From NCBI RefSeq assembly GCF_030056795.1, contig NZ_JASHKQ010000001.1, positions 868,001-932,000 on the forward strand: 64,000 nt of DNA. The letters are read 5' to 3'. The notes beneath the pieces are model-generated. The model did not search any database. It saw only the letters and a program-made list of their open reading frames with translations, and was not told the origin of the DNA. Positions within the stretch are counted from its first letter, which is position 1, and the number at the start of each line of letters is the position of its first letter. This document shows, piece by piece, positions 1-7,771 of this stretch. The DNA comes from Rhodococcus sp. IEGM 1381. Its GTDB lineage: Bacteria; Actinomycetota; Actinomycetes; Mycobacteriales; Mycobacteriaceae. Position numbers and translations under genes: made by a program.

Positions 1-1560
1 GTAGTCGTTACCGCTGCGGGTGCGGAGCGTCATGGACCCGTGCGTGAGTTCTGCGACGATGCGGAATCCGTCCCACTTGCCCTCGAACGACCACTCGTCG
101 TCGCCGAGACCCAGAATGTCGCCGGCGGTGGCGAGCATCGGCGAGATGTTCTTGGGTGGGGGATTGTCGCTGGTTGCATTCTCGCTCGTCTTATTTTCGG
201 TGGCTGCGCTCGATGCGTCCTTCATCAGATGCATCAGCCACTGGTTGCCCTTGGTGCGAATCAGGGCGAACCTGCCGCGGGCCTTCGACCCGTTCAGGAC
301 GACGATGACTTCGTCGTCGCGCCATTTCTCCAGCTCGTAGGTTCCGCTGTCCCAGATCGACACGTCGCCACCGCCGTACTCGCCCTTGGGTATCCGACCC
401 GAGAACGTCGCGTACTCGAGTGGATGGTCCTCGGTGTGTACGGCCAGCCGGTTCTGCTTAGGATCGTCCGGGATGTTCTTGGGGACGGCCCACGAGACCA
501 GGACGCCGTCGTGCTCGAGTCGGAAGTCGTAGTGCAGGCGCCGGGCATGATGCTCTTGGATGACGAAGGTGTCGTTGTTGCCCTGCGGCTCGGCGGTCGC
601 GGGCACTGGCTCGGGAGTTCGGTCGGCGCTCCGCATGCTGCGGTACTTGTCGAGTTTGTCTGTGGCGGTGATGCTTTCGGCTCGCTGCTCGCCCGTGGTC
701 ACGGCGGGATCCAAGTCGGCCAGTAGATCGCCGGCATCGGTGAGACGCTCGAGGACTTCTTCGAACCGAAGCTGTTGCAGACCAGGCGCTTCCAGTTCGT
801 CCCAGGTGCGAGGTGCCGCGACGGTGGGGAGTGTTCGCCCGCGAAGCGAGTACGGTGCGACCGTCGTCTTCTTGCCGTTGTTCTGACTCCAGTCGACGAA
901 CACTCTCCCGGTGCGCTTCGCTTTTGCCATGGTGGCGGTCACCCGATCCGGCGAACGCTCTTCGAGCAGCGTGGCAACACGTTTGGCGACGGTGGACGCG
1001 CCCGACGTCGACAATGGCTTCTCGAGTGGGACGTACAGGTGAATTCCCTTGCTGCCGCTGGTGACCGGATATGCCGTCATACCGATATCGCCGATCAGAT
1101 CTTTTATCTCGCAGGCTACTTCGGCGCACCGGGCGAGGTCGACGTCATCACCGGGATCGAGATCGAAAACCATGCGGGTGGCGGGGCCGGGCTGGGTGCC
1201 GTCGAATCGCCACTGCGGCACATGCGCTTCGATGGCTGCCTGTTGGCCGAGCCACGCCAGATCGGCTGCGGTGGAGAACAGCGGGTAGGTGACCACGCGG
1301 TCCGAATGTTGCATCGACCGGCGATCGAGCCAGTCGGGTGCGGATGCGGCGAGGTTCTTCTCGAAGAACGACGACTGGTCGACGCCGTTCGGCCACCGTT
1401 TGCGGGTCACGGCGCGGTCGACGAGATGAGGCAGCATCGCATGCGCGACGGCAACGTAGTACTCGATGATGTTGCCCTTGGTGGTGCCGGTGTCGGGGAA
1501 CAGCACTTTGTCGAGGTTGGTGACGGAGACCTTCCGTCCTTCGATCTCGAGCGTGGCCAT
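1..1560 (-). CDS. ligD: ATP-dependent DNA ligase LigD (3' end outside window)
   Basis: Multifunctional DNA end-joining enzyme that partners Ku in bacterial NHEJ. The visible 520 residues hold, in order, an archaeo-eukaryotic primase-type polymerase domain (about 5-270, with a DLDP metal motif), a 3'-phosphoesterase domain (about 315-450, with the HHARRLHYDFRLE signature) and the first residues of the ligase domain. The ligase KxDG nucleophile is Lys495 (codon at 76-78). POL-PE-LIG is the order known for mycobacterial LigD. The ATG at 1558-1560 is the obvious start. The gene is divergent from the SRPBCC gene, with 60 bases between them. No Ku gene lies inside the window. The C-terminal nucleotidyltransferase core and OB fold are cut off by the window edge. 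Confidence 0.95.
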   Translation of the reverse strand, partial: MATLEIEGRKVSVTNLDKVLFPDTGTTKGNIIEYYVAVAHAMLPHLVDRAVTRKRWPNGVDQSSFFEKNLAASAPDWLDRRSMQHSDRVVTYPLFSTAADLAWLGQQAAIEAHVPQWRFDGTQPGPATRMVFDLDPGDDVDLARCAEVACEIKDLIGDIGMTAYPVTSGSKGIHLYVPLEKPLSTSGASTVAKRVATLLEERSPDRVTATMAKAKRTGRVFVDWSQNNGKKTTVAPYSLRGRTLPTVAAPRTWDELEAPGLQQLRFEEVLERLTDAGDLLADLDPAVTTGEQRAESITATDKLDKYRSMRSADRTPEPVPATAEPQGNNDTFVIQEHHARRLHYDFRLEHDGVLVSWAVPKNIPDDPKQNRLAVHTEDHPLEYATFSGRIPKGEYGGGDVSIWDSGTYELEKWRDDEVIVVLNGSKARGRFALIRTKGNQWLMHLMKDASSAATENKTSENATSDNPPPKNISPMLATAGDILGLGDDEWSFEGKWDGFRIVAELTHGSMTLRTRSGNDY

Positions 1561-1620
1561 CGTCTCAGGTTAGTGGCCGTCGTCAGAACCTGCGGGCGAG
1601 TTGTGACAGGCTCTTTTCTC

Positions 1621-2049
1621 ATGGCGACGATCAGTGTCTCGGTACAGATGCCCGAGAATCCGCAGGGCGCGTGGGACAAGGCTTCCGCGCTCGACCGGTT
1701 CGACGAGTGGATGACCATCCACGGTGGGTGGTGCAGCCCACCACCCAAGAAGGTCGGCAAGGGCACCGAAGTGGAGTCGCTGGTGAAGGTGAAGGGCTTC
1801 AAGAACACGATCAACTGGACCTTCACGCAATACGACGAGCCCAAGCTGATCGAGATGTCCGGCCGAGGCAAAGGCGGGGTGAGAATCTCGCTCACTGTCC
1901 ATGTGCGTGAGGCCGAGGGCGGATCGGAGCTGACGCTCGACGCGAAATTCGGCGGGGGTGTGCTCTTCGGTCCCGTGGGATCGGTGGTGGCGCGCGCTCT
2001 CGACACCGATGTCAAGAAATCCGTTGCGAACCTTGCGGCCATGAAGTGA
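1621..2049 (+). CDS. SRPBCC family protein, Rv0910 toxin-like
   Basis: A 142-residue single-domain START/SRPBCC (helix-grip fold) protein. Features such as the DEWMTIHGGW segment, the VESLVKVKG stretch and the GGGVLFGPVGSVVARAL helix recall mycobacterial Rv0910, described as the toxin of a type II toxin-antitoxin pair with Rv0909. That family likeness is from memory. In Mycobacterium a small antitoxin gene sits next to the toxin; here no short partner ORF is visible on either side, so this copy looks orphan and may have another lipid-binding role. There is no clear Shine-Dalgarno before the ATG. A strong intrinsic terminator follows the stop. Confidence 0.75.
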   Translation: MATISVSVQMPENPQGAWDKASALDRFDEWMTIHGGWCSPPPKKVGKGTEVESLVKVKGFKNTINWTFTQYDEPKLIEMSGRGKGGVRISLTVHVREAEGGSELTLDAKFGGGVLFGPVGSVVARALDTDVKKSVANLAAMK

Positions 2050-2085
2050 CATATCCTTGCTGAAGTAGCTGCAGAACAACCTCTT

Positions 2086-2119
2086 CCAGCCCCGCACCGT
2101 GTTCTCGGTGCGGGGCTGG
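2086..2119 (+). terminator. Intrinsic terminator, probably bidirectional
   Basis: A perfect 14-bp inverted repeat (CCAGCCCCGCACCG with its complement) and a 6-nt loop lie between the convergent SRPBCC and HNH genes. No long T-run follows, as is usual in high-GC actinobacteria. Confidence 0.85.
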
Positions 2120-2150
2120 TCTCGGTTTGCGCGGGTGGCAGGTGGCCGGG

Positions 2151-3509
2151 TTATGCGATGTGTGGGCCGGCTCGGGCGTGGGATTGTCGGGGTTCTCGGT
2201 AGGGGTCGACGGTGGCAGGTGGGATGAACCAGGGGTGGTTGTCGGTGCCGATGAACACTTCCCAGTCACTGTGGTGAATGAGTTTGTGGTGGAATCCGCA
2301 CAGTAGAACGAGGTTGTTCATGTCGGTCGGTCCGCCGTCGGTCCAATGCCAGATGTGGTGGCCTTCGGTCCAGGCTGCGGGTTTGCCGCAGCCGGGGAAC
2401 GCGCAGCCGTGGTCGCGCGCGGTGAGGGCGCGTTTCTGTTTCGCGGTGACGGTGCGGGCGGTGCGGGCAAGGTTGATCGGGGATCCGTTCTCGTCCATGA
2501 CGATGGCGGTGAGGATGCAATCACACGCCAACTGCCGGGACGTGTTGCGGGAGAGTGGTCCCATCCAGGGCAGCCACCCGACTGTGGTGCCGTCGCCGAA
2601 CAGATCCCGATACGCGCCGCGATCGGCGGTGGCTGCATGGGTCTCGTTTCCGGATTCGTTTGCGGTGCTGCCATTCTCGTTGTTGTCCACGCCTGCGCCT
2701 GCTGCAGTGTTGCGGAGGTTGGTGAGGTCCTGCAATCGGATGTGCAGGTTGAGGTGCGGTTTTTCTCCGCCTTCGGTGGGGCGGTCTTTCGTAGCGAGGT
2801 AGTGGTCGATGATCTGCCCGAACGCCTCGGCTCTGCGTAGGGCGGGGCTGCGGTCGTCTCCGGTTCTGGGTGTCTCGGTGCCGTCGGCGGCGGGTCGGGG
2901 TTCGGTCAACGGTGAGAGGGCGGTGAGGAGTTTTTCTCCGGTGATGGCATCGAAGTCACCTTTCAACGCCAACCGCCCATTCAGGGTTTTCGAGGCGAAG
3001 AGTTCGTTGCGGTCGGTGTCTTCGGGTGGTGGTTTCTTGCCACCGTAGGTGTCTTCGAGTTTGGTGATCGCTTCGCGGATGCGGCCGGTGCGCGCTTGTG
3101 GTCCGGTCGCAGCGGTGATCATGGCGGCGCGGGCGATGTCTTGGCCTTCTCGGGGGAGGTTTTTCGGTGGGGTTTCGGCGAAGGTGAGGATCAGGGCGGC
3201 GTGGTCGACGGTCATGACGCCGGTGTTGACGGCGTCGGCGATGTCGGGGAAGTTCTTCAGTCCGCGCCCGAGTGCGACGATCTTGGTGGCTTTGCCGGGG
3301 CTGAGCAGGGTGGTGGAGGTGAGCCAGCCTGCGGGGCCGGGGAAGCCGAGCTTCTCTCGGGCCACGCGGGTGTCGATTTCGGCGACGAGGGCGATACGTC
3401 GGGCTTCCATCAACTGGATTTGGTGGGAGACATCAGCAGCGTCGGCGAGGAGTTCTGCCTCGCTCAGTTGCCAGATCTCTGCGGTCATGGAGACAAGTGT
3501 ATCGAACAT
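2151..3509 (-). CDS. DUF222 / HNH endonuclease domain protein (13E12 repeat family)
   Basis: A 452-residue protein with an N-terminal helical DUF222 region (about 20-330) and a C-terminal HNH nuclease motif (about 370-425). The HNH part shows a CxxxxC pair, GHHIWHWTDGG, NLVLLC and a final HHKLIH, so the metal and catalytic histidines appear intact. This is the 13E12 family, multicopy in mycobacteria and rhodococci, whose cellular role is not settled. I chose the ATG at 3507-3509 because it lies inside an SOS box, a layout known for LexA-controlled 13E12 genes. A TTG at 3524 or an ATG at 3488 are alternatives, and none has a good ribosome binding site. Confidence 0.85.
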   Translation of the reverse strand: MFDTLVSMTAEIWQLSEAELLADAADVSHQIQLMEARRIALVAEIDTRVAREKLGFPGPAGWLTSTTLLSPGKATKIVALGRGLKNFPDIADAVNTGVMTVDHAALILTFAETPPKNLPREGQDIARAAMITAATGPQARTGRIREAITKLEDTYGGKKPPPEDTDRNELFASKTLNGRLALKGDFDAITGEKLLTALSPLTEPRPAADGTETPRTGDDRSPALRRAEAFGQIIDHYLATKDRPTEGGEKPHLNLHIRLQDLTNLRNTAAGAGVDNNENGSTANESGNETHAATADRGAYRDLFGDGTTVGWLPWMGPLSRNTSRQLACDCILTAIVMDENGSPINLARTARTVTAKQKRALTARDHGCAFPGCGKPAAWTEGHHIWHWTDGGPTDMNNLVLLCGFHHKLIHHSDWEVFIGTDNHPWFIPPATVDPYREPRQSHARAGPHIA

Positions 3510-3517
3510 GTATTCGA
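3502..3517 (-). promoter_or_regulatory. LexA (SOS) box overlapping the start codon
   Basis: On the minus strand the site reads TCGAATACATGTTCGA. It matches the mycobacterial SOS consensus TCGAAC-N4-GTTCGA at 11 of 12 defined bases. The chosen ATG of the HNH gene is inside the box, so LexA would block initiation directly. Confidence 0.8.
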
Positions 3518-3717
3518 CTGGCAATGATAGTCGAATCGAAAACTATTGCCCTGCATAAGGATTCGTGAAGTGGAACCTGTCGGTGTCCTGTAGTAAGGCC
3601 CCATCCGCGCACTCCAAGCCCGCCGCCGGGATCCCAGCGTTTCACGGTTGGAAGTCGTCTGGACCGGCCCATGTATCCACGTCGGTCGAGACTTGCCGTA
3701 TGTCTGGCAACAGACTC

Positions 3718-4122
3718 TTACTGCTGTCGAGTCTTTCGCAACCACCACAGTCCCGCGATGGGGAGTACCACGGGGATGAAGACGTATCCGGATCCAAAGT
3801 GCGACCACACCGTCGGCTCCGGGAAATCCTGGGGCTGGATGTAGCTGAGAGTGCCGATACCGATGACTCCGACGAGTTCGATGATGCAGGACACCGTCAC
3901 CACTCGTCGGGATGCTTCCGTTGCTCGTGCGAGTCCCACCGTCGCGATGATGTAGACCACCGCAGCGAACGCCGACAGCAGGAACGCCACCGGGGCGTTG
4001 TCGAATCGGGTGGTGAGCTGCACTATCGAGCGCGATGTCGCGGCAACGGCGAACACCGCGTAGACGGCGATGAGAAAGCGCCCGAAGCCGGTGCGCGTCG
4101 CTTGCTGGAGGTTGTCAGGCAT
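3718..4122 (-). CDS. Small integral membrane protein
   Basis: A 134-residue protein with about four predicted transmembrane helices (roughly 14-32, 43-63, 74-95 and 106-126) and a basic C-terminal tail (RKTRQQ). No catalytic motif was seen. The ATG overlaps the last 8 bases of the upstream membrane-protein gene (ATGCCTGA), so the two are translationally coupled and probably form a complex or act together. Function unknown. Confidence 0.8.
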   Translation of the reverse strand: MPDNLQQATRTGFGRFLIAVYAVFAVAATSRSIVQLTTRFDNAPVAFLLSAFAAVVYIIATVGLARATEASRRVVTVSCIIELVGVIGIGTLSYIQPQDFPEPTVWSHFGSGYVFIPVVLPIAGLWWLRKTRQQ

Positions 4123-4495
4123 ATCCGGCCCAAATCTGGCTCAGGCGCAGCACCATGGCTGCGAGGGTGAGGACGGCGACGAGCAGGACCGCTGTGCCGC
4201 CGCGGGAACGGTCACCCAGGGACCACCACGTTCCCAATGGAAGCAGGAACAGCAGTCCGACGAGATACGAGCCGAACGTCAATCGGTGTATCTCGCGATC
4301 CGAGGTGAACATCATGACGAACCCGATCACGGCCTGAAGCGCTACGACGGCCTCGGTGGCTGCGATCGTCCAGAACAGTGCTCGGTCGGCCTTGTTCTTC
4401 AACAGAACGGGTCGGTTCGTGGCGAGCTTCACGAGCACCCAGATGCCCACTACCAGGGACAACGCGTACAACAAGCCGGTGACGGCGCCGATCAT
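4115..4495 (-). CDS. Small integral membrane protein, first gene of a pair
   Basis: A 126-residue protein with four hydrophobic segments (about 3-22, 39-62, 73-92 and 98-120) separated by short charged loops. It is coupled by an 8-base overlap to the following membrane-protein gene. It is divergent from the Nit1C operon, sharing the 272-base region 4496-4767. I do not recognise the family; similar paired small membrane proteins occur in mycobacteria and rhodococci. No enzymatic residues can be pointed to. Confidence 0.8.
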   Translation of the reverse strand: MIGAVTGLLYALSLVVGIWVLVKLATNRPVLLKNKADRALFWTIAATEAVVALQAVIGFVMMFTSDREIHRLTFGSYLVGLLFLLPLGTWWSLGDRSRGGTAVLLVAVLTLAAMVLRLSQIWAGYA

Positions 4496-4550
4496 CGTGT
4501 TCCTCGTCCTGCTCGCAATGTATGGGTGGACCGGCCTTCACAGTAGCCGC

Positions 4551-4618
4551 GTAACGCCACGTCAACACTGTGAGGCCCTCGAAACACGGCGTTGTTCCGA
4601 GTGTGACCAACCGGAAAT
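4551..4618 (+). promoter_or_regulatory. Candidate nitrogen-regulator (GlnR-like) half sites and an inverted repeat
   Basis: In the intergenic region before the Nit1C operon, GTAAC-n6-TCAAC lies at 4551-4566 and GTGAC-n6-GAAAT at 4603-4618. Both resemble actinobacterial GlnR half boxes (gTnAC-n6-GaAAC). Between them is a 9-bp inverted repeat with one mismatch, CTCGAAACA at 4578-4586 and TGTTCCGAG at 4593-4601. The calls rest on visual consensus matching only. Confidence 0.4.
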
Positions 4619-4767
4619 GGATGGGGCTTGTACTTGTCCCATGGCCGAAGAGGATCTGCTCTCTCGCCGGACATGACCTCTCTTCCTCAGGTGGCCACCG
4701 GTGTCCACCGCATCTCGAGTAGTTGCCCACTGCATTCAGCCCGCTCTGCGAACCTCAGGAGATACCA

Positions 4768-5292
4768 GTGTCAGACCTCGACCAGTCCATCGCCGAGAAC
4801 ATCAAGAAGTCCCTCGAAGAGATCCCGCACCCTTCACTTCCCAAGGGCAGCAACATCTACGGCTCCACCAAGATCTTCCCCGACTACAAGGCCGAGAACG
4901 GCGAAAGCTACTTCACGCTGGTACACGGTATCGCCCACGAGTCCTCGGTATCGTTCGTCGCGGTACTCCAGGCGACGCGCGCCCTGCGTAAGGGCTTCGA
5001 GTCGGCCATGTACTTCTACGGCCCCGGTGCCATCAATTGCCTTGCCACTCGCGGATTTCCGACCACCGGTGACTCCGGCTTCCCGGGCGAGCAGAACATC
5101 AACGACTCCCTTGCGACGTTCATCGCCGAGGGTGGCACGGTGTTCTGCTGCCGCTTCGGGCTGGCTCTGCACGGCGGTCGTGAAGAGGACCTCATCGAAG
5201 GTGTCATCCCGGCCCATCCCCTCGACGTGCAGGACGCGCTGATCCACTACGCGCGCAAGGGTGCCATCATCAACTCGACCTACATGGTCTAG
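4768..5292 (+). CDS. MSMEG_0572/Sll0783 family nitrogen-starvation response protein
   Basis: A 174-residue soluble protein that opens the Nit1C operon. The start is the GTG at 4768, preceded by AGGAG at 4757-4761; reading upstream gives only low-complexity translation. Family members are named after M. smegmatis MSMEG_0572 and Synechocystis Sll0783, which respond to nitrogen starvation. The biochemical role is unknown. Gly- and Cys-rich stretches (YGPGAINCLATRGFP, GTVFCCRFGLALHGGREED) look like a binding pocket. The next gene starts 10 bases after the stop with its own AGGAG. Confidence 0.9.
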   Translation: MSDLDQSIAENIKKSLEEIPHPSLPKGSNIYGSTKIFPDYKAENGESYFTLVHGIAHESSVSFVAVLQATRALRKGFESAMYFYGPGAINCLATRGFPTTGDSGFPGEQNINDSLATFIAEGGTVFCCRFGLALHGGREEDLIEGVIPAHPLDVQDALIHYARKGAIINSTYMV

Positions 5293-5301
5293 GAGCGAAC
5301 C

Positions 5302-6357
5302 ATGTCGGTCAGTACGCGTGTAGATCTGGCGTTGCTCGGAATCCGAGGATCCACGCCGGTCTCGAGAACGGCAGGCGCCGGGCCGAGCGACGACGGGCAT
5401 GTCACCATCGATGGCCTCGGCGCAGCCATCCCACGCAATCCGCTCAGCCCGTACGTTCTCGAAGAAGGACGAGTGTTGTTCGACGGCAACGACATCGGTC
5501 TCGACGTCCAAGCCGTCGACCGTCCGAAGTTCTACGACCTCGCCACCGCAGACGGGATTGCCTACGAAAAGATCGCCAAGCTCCACGGCTCCAGCGTTCT
5601 CGCTACGACCGTGGTGCAGACGTGCATCCGTTACGACGCCGACCAGCGGTGCCGATTCTGCTCCATCGAGGCCTCGCTCGAGGCCGGCGACACCATCGCC
5701 GTCAAGACCCCGGCGCAACTGGCCGAGGTGGCAGAGGCGGCGGTACGGCTCGACGGCGTCACCCAAATGGTCATGACGACAGGAACTTCGGCCGCGAAGG
5801 ATCGCGGTGCCCGTCATCTGGCCCGCTGTGTGCGCGCCATCAAGGCCGTGGTTCCTGATCTGCCGATTCAGGTGCAGTGCGAACCCCCGGGTGACCTGCA
5901 GACGATTCAGGATTTGTACGACGCGGGAGCCGAATCCATCGGCATCCACGTCGAATCTCTCGATGACGAGGTTCGACGCCGGTGGATGCCGGGCAAGGCG
6001 TCGGTATCGATGGACGAGTACCGCGCAGCCTGGAGAGAGGCAGTCCGGATCTTCGGGCGCAACCAGGTCTCGACCTACATTCTGGTCGGCCTCGGTGAGG
6101 ATCCGGACGAATTGGTTTCCGGTGCTGCGGAACTCATCGAGATGGGCGTGTACCCCTTCGTCGTTCCGTTCCGTCCACTTGCCGGCACGTTGGCAGTCGA
6201 TATCGATCGCGCGACGGCCCCGGGCCGAGACGTACTCGACAGCGTCACCCGACGCGTCGCCAAGGAGCTCCAGGCAGCAGCGATGCTCGGCTCCGATCAG
6301 AAGGCAGGCTGCGCGGCATGCGGTGCGTGCAGCGTCCTGCAGAATGCGGGAGGCTGA
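5302..6357 (+). CDS. MSMEG_0568 family radical SAM protein (Nit1C)
   Basis: A 351-residue radical SAM enzyme expected to bind a [4Fe-4S] cluster and cleave S-adenosylmethionine. The cluster cysteines appear as Cys108, Cys117 and Cys120, a CX8CX2C spacing rather than the classic CX3CX2C. A second Cys-rich motif, GCAACGACS, lies at the extreme C-terminus and could hold an auxiliary metal site. The ATG at 5302 follows AGGAG. The product is known only as a conserved member of Nit1C clusters; its reaction is not established. It sits between the Sll0783-type gene and the GNAT/AIR-synthase fusion, one base before the next ATG. Confidence 0.9.
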   Translation: MSVSTRVDLALLGIRGSTPVSRTAGAGPSDDGHVTIDGLGAAIPRNPLSPYVLEEGRVLFDGNDIGLDVQAVDRPKFYDLATADGIAYEKIAKLHGSSVLATTVVQTCIRYDADQRCRFCSIEASLEAGDTIAVKTPAQLAEVAEAAVRLDGVTQMVMTTGTSAAKDRGARHLARCVRAIKAVVPDLPIQVQCEPPGDLQTIQDLYDAGAESIGIHVESLDDEVRRRWMPGKASVSMDEYRAAWREAVRIFGRNQVSTYILVGLGEDPDELVSGAAELIEMGVYPFVVPFRPLAGTLAVDIDRATAPGRDVLDSVTRRVAKELQAAAMLGSDQKAGCAACGACSVLQNAGG

Positions 6358-6358
6358 G

Positions 6359-7771
6359 ATGTACAGGGTGGACGCGCAGGATCTTGCCGGATTGTCGGGC
6401 GCTGCAACCACTGTCGTGGAGCCCGAGTTCATGGTCCAACCGTGCGACAGCCCGGCGCAACTGAGCTCGTACCGCGCGCTACGCAGGGCAACGTTCGTTG
6501 CCGAACAGGGTCTGTTTTCCGGGACCGATCAGGACGATGTCGATGACGACCATCGCACTGTCGTTCTGGTCGCCACCGACCGGGACGGCACCGTGCTCGG
6601 TGGAGTTCGCCTTGCGCCCTGCACCGCAACAGATCTGGGATGGTGGGCCGGCAGTCGCCTGGTGGTGTCTGCTTCGGCGCGCACCTCCGGTGTCGGGCCC
6701 GCACTGGTTCGCGCAGCCTGTGCGCATGCCGAGAGCCGAGGCGTACTTCGGTTCGATGCAACGGTGCAGAAGCGCAACGAGAAGCTGTTCACCGGTCTCG
6801 GGTGGATCAGACGCGGTGACGTGGAGGTCGCCAACACGCCACATGTGGCGATGTACTGGCCCATCGACCGAATCGAACGGCTGGTGTCGTCGACCAAAGC
6901 GATGCTCGCCGGAGTACTCGCACCTTTGACGGCACAGCCGCTCGGGCTCGGGGCCAAAGGCTTTCGAGGCGACGACGGGGTACCGGTACCGGGAAGCGAC
7001 ATGATCGCGGCCTGCGACGCGATCATTCCTTCGATGGTCGATCGTGACCCGGAGTGGGCCGGGTGGTGCGCGGCCCTGGTGAACTTGAACGACCTGTCGG
7101 CGATGGGAGCCCGAGCCGTCGGGATGCTCGATTCCGTCGGCGCACCCACGCAGTCCCGACTGACTCGTATCATTCGCGGACTCGCCAATGCCTCTGCGGC
7201 ATGGCAGGTCCCGGTACTCGGTGGCCATACCCAGGCCGGCGTGCCGTCCTCGCTGTCGGTCACTGCTCTGGGGCGCACAGTGAATCCGGTGCGGGCCGGC
7301 GGCGGCAACGTCGGCGACCGGCTGACGCTCACCGCCGATATCGAAGGTGAATGGCGACGCGGATACTCTGGTCAGCAATGGGATTCGTCCTCACGGCGCA
7401 ACACCGAGGAACTGACAGCAATGGCGTCGTTCGTTGCCCGAACCGCACCCAAGGCAGCCAAGGACGTCTCGATGGCCGGCCTGGCAGGTACTACCGGGAT
7501 GCTGGCCGAGGCAAGCGGAACCGGTGCCGTATTGGACATCTCCTCGATCCCGAAGCCCGACGCCGCGTCGATGGGCGAGTGGATCACGTGTTTTCCTGGG
7601 TTCGCGATGATCACCGCGGACCGTCCCGGTGCACCTGTTGCACCGTCCGGACCTGCACTGTCCGCAGTCTGCGGAGAGCTCACCGATATTCCGGGCGTCG
7701 CGCTGCGATGGCCCGACGGAATCACCACGCGCGCGGTCACGTCCACCGTGACCGGATTGGGAGAAGCATGA
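6359..7771 (+). CDS. MSMEG_0567/Sll0787-type GNAT acetyltransferase-AIR synthase fusion (Nit1C)
   Basis: A 470-residue two-domain protein. The N-terminal ~180 residues have a GNAT-like pattern (PAQLSSYRALRRATFVAEQ, then VGPALVRAACAHAESRG and QKRNEKLFTGLGW). The C-terminal ~270 residues resemble the PurM/AIR-synthase ATP-binding fold (GDDGVPVPGSDMI, ALVNLNDLSAMGARAVGMLDSVG, VLGGHTQAG). In cyanobacteria these are, as I recall, separate genes (sll0786 and sll0787). The ATG at 6359 is one base after the previous stop, and the stop overlaps the nitrilase start (ATGA). The substrate is unknown. An ATP-dependent step in nitrile or cyanide nitrogen metabolism is inferred from context. Confidence 0.85.
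   Translation: MYRVDAQDLAGLSGAATTVVEPEFMVQPCDSPAQLSSYRALRRATFVAEQGLFSGTDQDDVDDDHRTVVLVATDRDGTVLGGVRLAPCTATDLGWWAGSRLVVSASARTSGVGPALVRAACAHAESRGVLRFDATVQKRNEKLFTGLGWIRRGDVEVANTPHVAMYWPIDRIERLVSSTKAMLAGVLAPLTAQPLGLGAKGFRGDDGVPVPGSDMIAACDAIIPSMVDRDPEWAGWCAALVNLNDLSAMGARAVGMLDSVGAPTQSRLTRIIRGLANASAAWQVPVLGGHTQAGVPSSLSVTALGRTVNPVRAGGGNVGDRLTLTADIEGEWRRGYSGQQWDSSSRRNTEELTAMASFVARTAPKAAKDVSMAGLAGTTGMLAEASGTGAVLDISSIPKPDAASMGEWITCFPGFAMITADRPGAPVAPSGPALSAVCGELTDIPGVALRWPDGITTRAVTSTVTGLGEA

Noticed and set aside
4834-6432. Long minus-strand open frame across the Nit1C genes
   Set aside because: Arg/Val/Asp-rich shadow of well-conserved plus-strand genes; no recognisable motif or ribosome site.
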